This document shows positions 25,076 to 38,105 of a stretch of DNA of 64,000 bases, one piece after another. The position numbers and the translations under genes are program-made. The DNA comes from Taudactylus pleione (taxonomy: Eukaryota > Chordata > Amphibia > Anura > Myobatrachidae): contig JAUIMM010002349.1 of assembly GCA_031769625.1 (NCBI GenBank), forward strand, positions 610,367-674,366, read 5' to 3'. Position 1 is the first letter of the stretch, and the number at the start of each line of letters is the position of its first letter. The notes below the pieces were generated by a model. The model was not told where the DNA came from and searched no databases. It saw only the letters and a program-made list of their open reading frames with translations.

Positions 25076-25820
25076 GTTGTACCAACATTTTTAAGCAGAA
25101 TTTGGGGATTTTTGAAAATAAAAAATTTTGGACGATTTTTAAGGTCCGGGGCTTACGTAATTTTTCATACAGGTAATATATTTCTGGTGAGTTGTGTGAA
25201 AATTAAGCACCAAAATCAACTTCTGTCACTGCAGCAAATCTTTTTTAAGTTGTACCAACATTTTTAAGCAGAATTTGGGGATTTTTGAAAATAAAAAATT
25301 TGGCCGATTTTTAAGGTCCAGGGCTTACGTAATTTTTCATATGGGTAAATATATTTCTGGTGAGCTGTGTGAAAATTAAGCGCCAAAATCAACTTCTTTT
25401 ACTGCAGCAAATCTTTTTTAAGTTGTACCAACATTTTTAAGCAGAATTTGGGGATTTTTGAAAATAAAAAATTTTGGCCGATGTTTAAGGTCCGGGGCTT
25501 ATGTAATTTTTCATAAGGGTAAATATATTTCTGGTGAGTTCTGTGTCAAAATTAAGCACCAAAATCAACTTCTGTCACTGCAGCAAATCTTTTTTAAGTT
25601 GTACCAACATTTTTAAGCAGAATTTGGGGATTTTTGAAAAAAAAAAAAATTGGGCCGATTTTTAAGGTCCGGGGCTTATGTAATTTTTCATACGGGTAAA
25701 TATATTTCTGGTGAGTTCTGTGTCAAAATTAAGCACCAAAATCAACTTCTGCCACTGCAGGAAATCTTTTTTAAGTTGTACCAACATTTATAAGCAGAAT
25801 TTGGGGATTTTTGAAAATAA
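22115..25820 (+). repeat. 11-monomer repeat, nearly two copies (1,925-bp period)
   Basis: This has the same period as 17,560-20,530, but the second copy runs almost full length. GCCGATATTT lies at 23,030 and 24,955, and the one-base-short GGTAATATATTT monomers follow at 23,247 and 25,172. The two copies part near 25,815, where the earlier copy reads GGTTCGGGG and the later one reads GGTCCGGGG. Confidence 0.82.
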
Positions 25821-27045
25821 AAATTTTGGCCGATTTTTAAGGTCCGGGGCTTACGTAATTTTTCATAAGGGTAAATATATTTCTGGTGAGTTCTGTGTCA
25901 AAATTAAGCACCAAAATCAACTGCTGTCACTGCAGCAAATCTTTTTTAAGTTGTACCAACATTTTTAAGCAGAATTTGGGGATTTTTGAAAAAAAAAATT
26001 TTGGCCGATGTTTAAGGTCCGGGGCTTACGTAATATTTCATATGGGTAAATATATTTCTGGTGAGTTCTGTGTCAAAATTATGCACCAAAATCAACTTCA
26101 GCCACTGCAGGAAATCTTTTTTAAGTTGTACCAACATTTTTAAGCAGAATTTGGGGAATTTTGAAAAAAAAAAAATTGGGCCGATTTTTAAGGTCCAGGG
26201 CTTACGTAATTTTTCATATGGGTAAATATATTTCTGGTGAGTTGTGTGAAAATTATGCGCCAAAATCAACTTCTGTTACTGCAACAAATCTTTTTTAAGT
26301 TGTACCAACATTTTTAAGCAGAATTTGGGGATTTTTGAAAATATAAAATTTTGGCCGATTTTTAAGGTCCAGGGCTTACGTAATTTTTCATATGGGTAAA
26401 TATATTTCTGGTGAGTTGTGTGAAAATTATGCGCCAAAATCAACTTCTGTTACTGCAGTAAATCTTTTTTAATTTGTACCAACATTTTTAAGCAGAATTT
26501 GGGGATTTTTGGGGAAAAAAATTTTGGACGATTTTTAAGGTCCGGGGCTTACGTAATTTTTCATAAGGGTAAATATATTTCTGGTGAGTTCTGTGTCAAA
26601 ATTAAGCACCAAAATCAACTTCTGTCACTGCAGCAAATCTTTTTTAAGTTGTACCAACATTTTTAAGCAGAATTTGGGGATTTTTGAAAATAAAAAATTT
26701 TGGACGATTTTTAAGGTCCGGGGCTTACGTAATTTTTCATACAGGTAAATATATTTCTGGTGAGTTGTGTGAAAATTAAGCACCAAAATCAACTTCTGTC
26801 ACTGCAGCAAATCTTTTTTAAGTTGTACCAACATTTTTAAGCAGAATTTGGGGATTTTTGAAGAAAAAAAAATTTGCCAGATTTTTAAGGTCCGGGGCTT
26901 ACGTAATTTTTCATATGGGTAAATATATTTCTGGTGAGTTCTGTGTCAAAATTATGTACCAAAATCAACTTCTGCCACTGCAGGAAATCTTTTTTAAGTT
27001 GTACCAACATTTTTAAGCAGAATTTGGGGAATTTTGAAGAAAAAA
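24770..27045 (+). repeat. 13-monomer unit, copy 1 (2,274 bp)
   Basis: Markers recur 2,274 bp downstream: GCCGATATTT at 24,955 and 27,229, the GGTAATATATTT monomer at 25,172 and 27,446, and a CATTTATAAGC monomer near 25,787 and 28,061. The last two monomers of this unit (about 26,683-27,045) are unlike copy 2 and resemble 12,990-13,230 (GCCAGATTTTT followed by TATGTACC). Confidence 0.8.
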
Positions 27046-28957
27046 AATTTTGGACGATGTTTAAGGTCCGGGGCTTACATAATTTTTCATAAGGGTAAAT
27101 ATATTTCTGGTGAGTTCTGTGTCAAAATTAAGCACCAAAATCAACTTCTGTCACTGCAGCAAATCTTTTTTTATTTGTACCAACATTTTTAAGCAGAATT
27201 TGGGGATTTTTGGAAAAAATAAATTTTGGCCGATATTTAAGGTCCGGGGCTTACGTAATTTTTCATAAGGGTAAATATATTTCTGGTGAGTTCTGTGTCA
27301 AAATTAAGCACCAAAATCAACTTCTGTCACTGCAGCAAATCTTTTTTAAGTTGTACCAACATTTTTAAGCAGAATTTGGGGATTTTTGAAAATAAAAAAT
27401 TTTGGACGATTTTTAAGGTCCGGGGCTTACGTAATTTTTCATACGGGTAATATATTTCTGGTGAGTTGTGTGAAAATTAAGCACCAAAATCAACTTCTGT
27501 CACTGCAGCAAATCTTTTTTAAGTTGTACCAACATTTTTAAGCAGAATTTGGGGATTTTTGAAAATAAAAAATTTGGCCGATTTTTAAGGTCCAGGGCTT
27601 ATGTAATTTTTCATATGGGTAAATATATTTCTGGTGAGCTGTGTGAAAATTAAGCGCCAAAATCAACTTCTGTTACTGCAGCAAATCTTTTTTAAGTTGT
27701 ACCAACATTTTTAAGCAGAATTTGGGGATTTTTGAAAATAAAAAATTTTGGCCGATGTTTAAGGTCCGGGGCTTATGTAATTTTTCATAAGGGTAAATAT
27801 ATTTCTGGTGAGTTCTGTGTCAAAATTAAGCACCAAAATCAACTTCTGTCACTGCAGCAAATCTTTTTTAAGTTGTACCAACATTTTTAAGCAGAATTTG
27901 GGGATTTTTGAAAAAAAAAAAAATTGGGCCGATTTTTAAGGTCCGGGGCTTATGTAATTTTTCATACGGGTAAATATATTTCTGGTGAGTTCTGTGTCAA
28001 AATTAAGCACCAAAATCAACTTCTGCCACTGCAGGAAATCTTTTTTAAGTTGTACCAACATTTATAAGCAGAATTTGGGGATTTTTGAAAATAAAAATTT
28101 TGGCCGATTTTTAAGGTCCGGGGCTTACGTAATTTTTCATAAGGGTAAATATATTTCTGGTGAGTTCTGTGTCAAAATTAAGCACCAAAATCAACTGCTG
28201 TCACTGCAGCAAATCTTTTTTAAGTTGTACCAACATTTTTAAGCAGAATTTGGGGATTTTTGAAAAAAAAAATTTTGGCCGATGTTTAAGGTCCGAGGCT
28301 TACGTAATATTTCATATGGGTAAATATATTTCTGGTGAGTTCTGTGTCAAAATTATGCACCAAAATCAACTTCAGCCACTGCAGGAAATCTTTTTTAAGT
28401 TGTACCAACATTTTTAAGCAGAATTTGGGGAATTTTGAAAAAAAAAAAATTGGGCCGATTTTTAAGGTCCAGGGCTTACGTAATTTTTCATATGGGTAAA
28501 TATATTTCTGGTGAGTTGTGTGAAAATTATGCGCCAAAATCAACTTCTGTTACTGCAACAAATCTTTTTTAAGTTGTACCAACATTTTTAAGCAGAATTT
28601 GGGGATTTTTGAAAATATAAAATTTTGGCTGATTTTTAAGGTCCAGGGCTTACGTAATTTTTCATATGGGTAAATATATTTCTGGTGAGTTGTGTGAAAA
28701 TTATGCGCCAAAATCAACTTCTGTTACTGCAGTAAATCTTTTTTAATTTGTACCAACATTTTTAAGCAGAATTTGGGGATTTTTGGGGAAAAAAATTTTG
28801 GACGATTTTTAAGGTCCGGGGCTTACGTAATTTTTCATAAGGGTAAATATATTTCTGGTGAGTTCTGTGTCAAAATTAAGCACCAAAATCAACTTCTGTC
28901 ACTGCAGCAAATCTTTTTTAAGTTGTACCAACATTTTTAAGCAGAATTTGGGGATTT
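27045..28957 (+). repeat. 13-monomer unit, copy 2 (partial, ~11 monomers)
   Basis: This follows copy 1 directly, beginning at TTTTGGACGATG near 27,045, and matches 24,770-26,683. Small differences include TTACGTAA to TTATGTAA near 27,600, GTCCGGGG to GTCCGAGG near 28,292 and GGCCGAT to GGCTGAT near 28,627. It ends where the linker becomes GAAAAAAAAATTTTTTACC. Confidence 0.78.
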
Positions 28958-31310
28958 TTGAAAAAAAAATTTTTTACCGATTTTTAAGGTCCGGGGCTTA
29001 CGTAATTTTTCATATGGGTAAATATATTTCTGGTGAGTTCTGTGTCAAAATTATGCACCAAAATCAACTTCTGCCACTGCAGGAAATCTTTTTTAAGTTG
29101 TACCAACATTTTTAAGCAGAATTTGGGGATTTTTGAAAATAAAAAATTTTGGTAGATGTTTAAGGTCCGGGGCTTACATAATTTTTCATATGGGTAAATA
29201 TATTTCTAGTCAGTTGTGTGTCAAAATTAAGCACCAAAATCAACTTCTGTCACTGCAGCAAATCTTTTTTAAGTTGTACCAACATTTTTAAGCAGAATTT
29301 GGGGATTTTTGGAATAAAAAAATTTTGTACAATTTTTAACGTCCGGGGCTTACGTAATTTTTCATAAGGGTAAATATATTTCTGGTGAGTTGTGTGAAAA
29401 TTATGCGCCAAAATCAACTTCTGTTACTGCAGCAAATCTATTTTAATTTGTACCAACATTTTTAAGCAGAATTTGGGGATTTTTTGAAAAAAAAAATTTT
29501 GGCCAAATTTTAAGGTCCGGGGTTTACGTAATTTTTCATATGGGTAAATATATTTCTGGTGAGTTCTGTGTCAAAATTAAGCACCAAAATCAACTTCTGT
29601 CACTGCAGCAAATCTTTTTTAAGTTGTACCAACATTTTTAAGCAGAATTTGGGGATTTTTGAAAAAAAAAATTTTGACCGATGTTTAAGGTCCGCGGCTT
29701 ACATAATTTTTCATATGGGTAAATATATTTCTGGTCAGTTGTGTGTCAAAATTAAGCACCAAAATCAACTTCTGTCACTGCAGCAAATCTTTTTTAAGTT
29801 GTACCAACATTTTTAAGCAGAATTTGGGGATTTTTGGAATAAAAAAATTTTGGACAATTTTTAAGGTCCAGGGCTTACGTAATTTTTCATACTGGTAAAT
29901 ATATTTCTGGTGAGTTGTGTGAAAATTAAGCACCAGAATCAACTTCTGTCACAGCAGCAAATCTTTTTTAAGTTGTACCAACATTTTTAAGCAGAATTTG
30001 GGGATTTTTGAAAATAAAAATTTTGCCCGATGTTTAAGGTCCGGGGCTTACGTAATTTTTCATATGGGTAAATATATTTCTGGTGAGTTCTGTGTCAAAA
30101 TTATGCACCAAAATCAACTTCTGCCACTGCAGGAAATCTTTTTTAAGTTGTACCAACATTTTTAAGCAGAATTTGGGGATTTTTGAAAATAAAAATTTTG
30201 GCCGATGTTTAAGGTCCGGGGCTTACGTAATTTTTCATAAGGGTAAATATATTTCTGGTGAGTTCTGTGTCAAAATTAAGCACCAAAATCAACTTCTGTC
30301 ACTGCAGCAAATCTTTTTTAAGTTGTACCAACATTTTTAAGCAGAATTTGGGGATTTTAGAAAATAAAAAATTTTGGCCGATGTTTAAGGTCCGGGGCTT
30401 ACATAATTTTTCATATGGGTAAATATATTTCTGGTGAGTTGTGTGAAAATTAAGCACCAAAATCAACTTCTGTCACTGCAGAAAATCTTTTTTAAGTTGT
30501 ACCAACATTTTTAAGCAGAATTTGGGGATTTTTGAAGAAAAAAAATTTTGACCGATTTTGTAAGGTTCGGGGCTTACGTAATTTTTCATATGGGTAAATA
30601 TATTTCTGGTGGGTTCTGTGTCAAAATTATGCACCAACATCAACTTCTGCCACTGCAGGAAATCTTTTTTACGTTGTACCAACATTTTTAAGCAGAATTT
30701 GGGGATTTTTGAAAATAAAAAATTTTGGCTGATGTTTAAGGTCCAGGGCTTACGTAATTTTTCATATGGGTAAATATATTTCTGGTGAGTTGTGTGAAAA
30801 TTATGCGCCAAAATCAACTTCTGTTACTGCAGCAAATCTTTTTTAATTTGTACCAACATTTTTAAGCAGAATTTGGGGATTTTTGGAAAAAAAAAAAAAA
30901 TTACCGATTTTTAAGGTCCGGGGCTTACGTAATTTTTCATATGGGTAAATATATTTCTGGTGAGTTCTGTGTCAAAATTATGCACCAAAATCAACTTCTG
31001 CCACTGCAGGAAATCTTTTTTAAGTTGTACCAACATTTTTAAGCAGAATTTGGGGATTTTTGAAAATAAAAAATTTTGGCCGATGTTTAAGGTCCGGGGC
31101 TTATGTAATTTTTCATAAGGGTAAATATATTTCTGGTGAGTTCTGTGTCAAAATTAAGCACCAAAATCAACTTCTGTCACTGCAGCAAATCTTTTTTAAG
31201 TTGTACCAACATTTTTAAGCAGAATTTGGGGATTTTTGAAAAAAAAAATTTTAGCCGATGTTTAAGGTCCGGGGCTTACATAATTTTTCATACGGGTAAA
31301 TATATTTCTG
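27680..31310 (+). repeat. Long block E, copy 1 (~21 monomers shared)
   Basis: This block is repeated from 32,057 at an offset of 4,377 bp, changing to 4,200 and then 4,198-4,199 after one monomer is lost in copy 2. Markers include CATTTATAAGC, TTTTTGGGGAAAAAAA near 28,772, GGTAGATG near 29,151, GGCCAAATTTT near 29,501, and GATTTTAGAAAATA near 30,353. Confidence 0.85.
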
Positions 31311-32057
31311 GTCAGTTGTGTGTCAAAATTAAGCACCAAAATCAACTTCTGTCACTGCAGCAAATCTTTTTTAAGTTGTACCAACATTTTTAAGGAGAAT
31401 TTGGGGATTTTTGGAATAAAAAAATTTTGGACAATTTTTAACGTCCGGGGCTTACGTAATTATTCATAAGGGTAAATATATTTCTGGTAAGTTCTGTGTC
31501 AAAATTAAGCACCAAAATCAACTTCTGTCACTGCAGCAAATATTTTTTAAGTTGTACCAACATTTTTAAGCAGAATTTGGGGATTTTTGAAAATAAAAAA
31601 TTTTGGACGATTTTTAAGGTCCGGGGGTACGTAATTTTTCATAACGGTAAATATATTTCTGGTGAGTTCTGTGTCAAAATTAAGGACCAAAATCAACTTC
31701 TGTCACTGCAGCAAATCTTTTTTAAGTTGTACCAACATTTTTAAGCAGAATTTGGGGATTTTTGAAAAAAAAAAATTTTGGCCTATTTTTAAGGTCCAGG
31801 GCTTACGTAATTTTTTATACTGGTAAATATATTTCTGGTGAGTTGTGTGAAAATTAAGCACCAAAATCAACTTCTGTCACTGCAGCAAATCTTTTTTAAG
31901 TTGTACCAACATTTTTAAGCAGAATTTGGGGATTTTTGAAAAAAAAAATTTTGGCCGATGTTTAAGGTCCGGGGCTTACGTAATTTTTCATACGGGTAAA
32001 TATATTTCTGGTGAGTTGTGTGAAAATTAAGCACCAAAATCAACTTCTGTCACTGCA
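31310..32057 (+). repeat. Satellite joining segment between the two E blocks
   Basis: This holds about four monomers with rare markers: AAGGAGAATTTGG near 31,392, TGGTAAGTTCTG near 31,485, a damaged GGTCCGGGGGTACG near 31,617 and TTAAGGACC near 31,680. The same series is found near 54,310-54,600 and, more damaged, near 58,160-58,460 and 62,550-62,800. No other sequence type is present. Confidence 0.8.
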
Positions 32058-35000
32058 GCAAATCTTTTTTAAGTTGTACCAACATTTTTAAGCAGAATTT
32101 GGGGATTTTTGAAAATAAAAAATTTTGGCCGATGTTTAAGGTCCGGGGCTTATGTAATTTTTCATAAGGGTAAATATATTTCTGGTGAGTTCTGTGTCAA
32201 AATTAAGCACCAAAATCAACTTCTGTCACTGCAGCAAATCTTTTTTAAGTTGTACCAACATTTTTAAGCAGAATTTGGGGATTTTTGAAAAAAAAAAAAA
32301 TTGGGCCGATTTTTAAGGTCCGGGGCTTATGTAATTTTTCATACGGGTAAATATATTTCTGGTGAGTTCTGTGTCAAAATTAAGCACCAAAATCAACTTC
32401 TGCCACTGCAGGAAATCTTTTTTAAGTTGTACCAACATTTATAAGCAGAATTTGGGGATTTTTGAAAATAAAAATTTTGGCCGATTTTTAAGGTCCGGGG
32501 CTTACGTAATTTTTCATAAGGGTAAATATATTTCTGGTGAGTTCTGTGTCAAAATTAAGCACCAAAATCAACTGCTGTCACTGCAGCAAATCTTTTTTAA
32601 GTTGTACCAACATTTTTAAGCAGAATTTGGGGATTTTTGAAAAAAAAAATTTTGGCCGATGTTTAAGGTCCGAGGCTTACGTAATATTTCATATGGGTAA
32701 ATATATTTCTGGTGAGTTCTGTGTCAAAATTATGCACCAAAATCAACTTCAGCCACTGCAGGAAATCTTTTTTAAGTTGTACCAACATTTTTAAGCAGAA
32801 TTTGGGGAATTTTGAAAAAAAAAAAATTGGGCCGATTTTTAAGGTCCAGGGCTTACGTAATTTTTCATATGGGTAAATATATTTCTGGTGAGTTGTGTGA
32901 AAATTATGCGCCAAAATCAACTTCTGTTACTGCAACAAATCTTTTTTAAGTTGTACCAACATTTTTAAGCAGAATTTGGGGATTTTTGAAAATATAAAAT
33001 TTTGGCTGATTTTTAAGGTCCAGGGCTTACGTAATTTTTCATATGGGTAAATATATTTCTGGTGAGTTGTGTGAAAATTATGCGCCAAAATCAACTTCTG
33101 TTACTGCAGTAAATCTTTTTTAATTTGTACCAACATTTTTAAGCAGAATTTGGGGATTTTTGGGGAAAAAAATTTTGGACGATTTTTAAGGTCCGGGGCT
33201 TACGTAATTTTTCATAAGGGTAAATATATTTCTGGTGAGTTCTGTGTCAAAATTAAGCACCAAAATCAACTTCTGTCACTGCAGCAAATCTTTTTTAAGT
33301 TGTACCAACATTTTTAAGCAGAATTTGGGGATTTTTGAAAAAAAAATTTTTACCGATTTTTAAGGTCCGGGGCTTACGTAATTTTTCATATGGGTAAATA
33401 TATTTCTGGTGAGTTCTGTGTCAAAATTATGCACCAAAATCAACTTCTGCCACTGCAGGAAATCTTTTTTAAGTTGTACCAACATTTTTAAGCAGAATTT
33501 GGGGATTTTTGAAAATAAAAAATTTTGGTAGATGTTTAAGGTCCGGGGCTTACATAATTTTTCATATGGGTAAATATATTTCTGGTGAGTTGTGTGAAAA
33601 TTATGCGCCAAAATCAACTTCTGTTACTGCAGCAAATCTATTTTAATTTGTACCAACATTTTTAAGCAGAATTTGGGGATTTTTTGAAAAAAAAAATTTT
33701 GGCCAAATTTTAAGGTCCGGGGCTTACGTAATTTTTCATATGGGTAAATATATTTCTGGTGAGTTCTGTGTCAAAATTAAGCACCAAAATCAACTTTTGT
33801 CACTGCAGCAAATCTTTTTTAAGTTGTACCAACATTTTTAAGCAGAATTTGGGGATTTTTGAAAAAAAAAATTTTGACCGATGTTTAAGGTCCGCGGCTT
33901 ACATAATTTTTCATACGGGTAAATATATTTCTGGTCAGTTGTGTGTCAAAATTAAGCACCAAAATCAACTTCTGTCACTGCAGCAAATCTTTTTTAAGTT
34001 GTACCAACATTTTTAAGCAGAATTTGGGGATTTTTGGAATAAAAAAATTTTGGACAATTTTTAAGGTCCAGGGCTTACGTAATTTTTCATACTGGTAAAT
34101 ATATTTCTGGTGAGTTGTGTGAAAATTAAGCACCAGAATCAACTTCTGTCACAGCAGCAAATCTTTTTTAAGTTGTACCAACATTTTTAAGCAGAATTTG
34201 GGGATTTTTGAAAATAAAAATTTTGCCCGATGTTTAAGGTCCGGGGCTTACGTAATTTTTCATATGGGTAAATATATTTCTGGTGAGTTCTGTGTCAAAA
34301 TTATGCACCAAAATCAACTTCTGCCACTGCAGGAAATCTTTTTTAAGTTGTACCAACATTTTTAAGCAGAATTTGGGGATTTTTGAAAATAAAAATTTTG
34401 GCAATGTTTAAGGTCCGGGGCTTACGTAATTTTTCATAAGGGTAAATATATTTCTGGTGAGTTCTGTGTCAAAATTAAGCACCAAAATCAACTTCTGTCA
34501 CTGCAGCAAATCTTTTTTAAGTTGTACCAACATTTTTAAGCAGAATTTGGGGATTTTAGAAAATAAAAAATTTTGGCCGATGTTTAAGGTCCGGGGCTTA
34601 CATAATTTTTCATATGGGTAAATATATTTCTGGTGAGTTGTGTGAAAATTAAGCACCAAAATCAACTTCTGTCACTGCAGAAAATCTTTTTTAAGTTGTA
34701 CCAACATTTTTAAGCAGAATTTGGGGATTTTTGAAGAAAAAAAATTTTGACCGATTTTGTAAGGTTCGGGGCTTACGTAATTTTTCATATGGGTAAATAT
34801 ATTTCTGGTGGGTTCTGTGTCAAAATTATGCACCAACATCAACTTCTGCCACTGCAGGAAATCTTTTTTACGTTGTACCAACATTTTTAAGCAGAATTTG
34901 GGGATTTTTTAAAATAAAAAATTTTGGCCGATGTTTAAGGTCCAGGGCTTACGTAATTTTTCATATGGGTAAATATATTTCTGGTGAGTTGTGTGAAAAT

Positions 35001-35505
35001 TATGCGCCAAAATCAACTTCTGTTACTGCAGCAAATCTCTTTTAATTTGTACCAACATTTTTAAGCAGAATTTGGGGATTTTTGGAAAAAAAAAAAATTT
35101 ACCGATTTTTAAGGTCCGGGGCTTACGTAATTTTTCATATGGGTAAATATATTTCTGGTGAGTTCTGTGTCAAAATTATGCACCAAAATCAACTTCTGCC
35201 ACTGCAGGAAATCTTTTTTAAGTTGTACCAACATTTTTAAGCAGAATTTGGGGATTTTTGAAAATAAAAAATTTTGGCCGATGTTTAAGGTCCGGGGCTT
35301 ATGTAATTTTTCATAAGGGTAAATATATTTCTGGTGAGTTCTGTGTCAAAATTAAGCACCAAAATCAACTTCTGTCACTGCAGCAAATCTTTTTTAAGTT
35401 GTACCAACATTTTTAAGCAGAATTTGGGGATTTTTGAAAAAAAAAATTTTAGCCGATGTTTAAGGTCCGGGGCTTACATAATTTTTCATACGGGTAAATA
35501 TATTT
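32057..35505 (+). repeat. Long block E, copy 2, with a clean one-monomer deletion
   Basis: This matches 27,680-31,310. Between about 33,565 and 33,592 the sequence jumps from the equivalent of 29,206 to the equivalent of 29,385, so exactly one monomer is missing and the repeat phase is unbroken. Other private changes are GGCCGATG reduced to GGCAATG near 34,401, GATTTTTTAAAATA near 34,902 and CAAATCTCTTTT near 35,033. Confidence 0.85.
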
Positions 35506-38105
35506 CTGGTGAGTTCTGTGTCAAAATTAAGCACCAAAATCAACTTCTGTCACTGCAGCAAATCTTTTTTAAGTTGTACCAACATTTTTAAGCAGAATTT
35601 GGGGATTTTTGAAAATAAAAAATTTTGGACGATTTTTAAGGTCCGGGGCTTACGTAATTATTCATATGGGTAAATATATTTCTGGTGAGTTGTGTGAAAA
35701 TTAAGCACCAAAATCAACTTCTCTCACTGCAGCAAATCTTTTTTAAGTTGTACCAACATTTTTAAGCAGAATTTGGGGATTTTTGAAGAAAAAAAAATTT
35801 GCCAGATTTTTAAGGTCCGGGGCTTACGTAATTTTTCATATGGGTAAATATATTTCTGGTGAGTTCTGTGTCAAAATTATGCACCAAAATCAACTTCTGC
35901 CACTGCAGGAAATCTTTTTTAAGTTGTACCAACATTTTTCAGCAGAATTTGGGGAATTTTGAAGAAAAAAAATTTTGCCCGATGTTTAAGGTCCGGGGCT
36001 TACGTAATTTTTCATATGGGTAAATATATTTCTGGTGAGTTGTGTGAAAATTAAGCACCAAAATCAACTTCTCTCACTGCAGCAAATCTTTTTTAAGTTG
36101 TACCAACATTTTTAAGCAGAATTTGGGGATTTTTGAAGAAAAAAAAATTTTGGCCGATGTTTAAGGTCCGGGGCTTACGTAATTTTTCATACGGGTAAAT
36201 ATATTTCTGGTGAGTTCTGTGTCAAAATTAAGCACCAAAATCAACTTCTGTCACTGCAGCAAATCTTTTTTAAGTTGTACCAACATTTTTAAGCAGAATT
36301 TGGGGATTTTTGAAAATAAAAAATTTTGGCCGATTTTTAAGGTCCGGGGCTTACGTAATTTTTCATACTAGTAAATATATTTCTGGTGAGTTGTGTGAAA
36401 ATTAAGCACCAAAATCAACTTCTGTCACTGCAGCAAATCTATTTTAATTTGTACCAACATTTTTAAGCAGAATTTGGGGATTTTTGAAAATAAAAATTTT
36501 GCCCGATGTTTAAGGTCCGGGGCTTACGTAATTTTTCATATGGGTAAATATATTTCTGGTGAGTTCTGTGTCAAAATTATGCACCAAAATCAACTTCTGC
36601 CACTGCAGGAAATCTTTTTTAAGTTGTACCAACATTTTTAAGCAGAATTTGGGGATTTTTGAAAATAAAAATTTTGGCCGATGTTTAAGGTCCGGGGCTT
36701 ACGTAATTTTTCATATGGGTAAATATATTTCTGGTGAGTTCTGTGTCAAAATTAAGCACCAAAATCAACTTCTGTCACTGCAGCAAATCTTTTTTAAGTT
36801 GTACCAACATTTTTAAGCAGAATTTGGGGATTTTTGAAAATAAAAAATTTTAGACAATTTTTAAGGTCCGCGGCTTACGTAATTTTTCATACTAGTAAAT
36901 ATATTTCTGGTGAGTTGTGTGAACATTAAGCACAAAAATCAACTTCTGTCACTGCAGCAAATCTTTTTTAAGTTGTACCAACATTTTTAAGCAGAATTTG
37001 GGGATTTTTGAAAATAAAAAATTGTGGCCGATGTTTAAGGTCCGGGGCTTATGTAATTTTTCATACAGGTAAATATATTTCTGGTGAGTTCTGTGTCAAA
37101 ATTATGCACCAAAATCAACTTCTGTCACTGCAGCAAATCTTTTTTACGTTGTACCAACATTTTTAAGCAGAATTTGGGGATTTTTAAAAATAAAAAATTT
37201 TGGACGATGTTTAAGGTCCGGGGCTTACATAATTTTTCATAAGGGTAAATATATTTCTGGTGAGTTCTGTGTCAAAATTAAGCACCAAAATCAACTTCTG
37301 TCACTGCAGCAAATCTTTTTTAATTTGTACCAACATTTTTAAGCAGAATTTGGGGATTTTTGGAAAAAATAAATTTTGGCCGATGTTTAAGGTCCGGGGC
37401 TTACGTAATTTTTCATATGGGTAAATATATTTCTGGTGAGTTCTGTGTCAAAATTATGCACTAAAATCAACTTCTGCCACTGCAGGAAATCTTTTTTAAG
37501 TTGTACCAACATTTTTAAGCAGAATTTGGGGATTTTTGAAAATAAAAAATTTTGGCTGATTTTTAAGGTCCGGGGCTTACGTAATTTTTCATAAGGGTAA
37601 ATATATTTCTGGTGAGTTGTGTGAAAATTAAGCACCAAAATCAACTTCTGTCACTGCAGCAAATATATTTTAAGTTGTACCAACATTTTTTAGCAGAAGT
37701 TGGGGATTTTTGAAGAAAAAAAAATTTTGGCCGATTTTTAAGGACCGAGGCTTACGTAATTTTTCATATCGGTAAATATATTTCTGGTGAGTTGTGTGAA
37801 AATTAAGCACCAAAATCAACTTCTGTCACTGCAGCAAATATTTTTTAAGTTGTACCAACATTTTTAAGCAGAATTTGGGGATTTTTGGAAAAAAAAAATT
37901 TTGGACAATTTTTAAGGTCCGGGGCTCACGTAATTTTTCATAAGGGTAAATATATTTCTGGTGAGTTCTGTGTCAAAATTAAGCACCAAAATCAACTTCT
38001 GTCACTGCAGCAAATATTTTTTAAGTTGTACCAACATTTTTAAGCAGAATTTGGGGATTTTTGAAAATAAAATATTTTGGACGATTTTTAAGGTCCGGGG
38101 CTTAC
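35303..38105 (+). repeat. 16-monomer higher-order unit, copy 1 (2,803 bp)
   Basis: Diagnostic monomers recur 2,803 bp downstream up to about 38,755 and 2,794 bp downstream after it. Markers are TTTTAGCCGATG near 35,448/38,251, TAATTATTCATATGG near 35,656/38,459 and the CATTTTTCAGC monomer. Differences from copy 2 noted by eye include CATACGGG/CATATGGG near 36,188, GATTTTTAAAAATA near 37,182 and CAAATATATTTT near 37,661. Confidence 0.86.
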
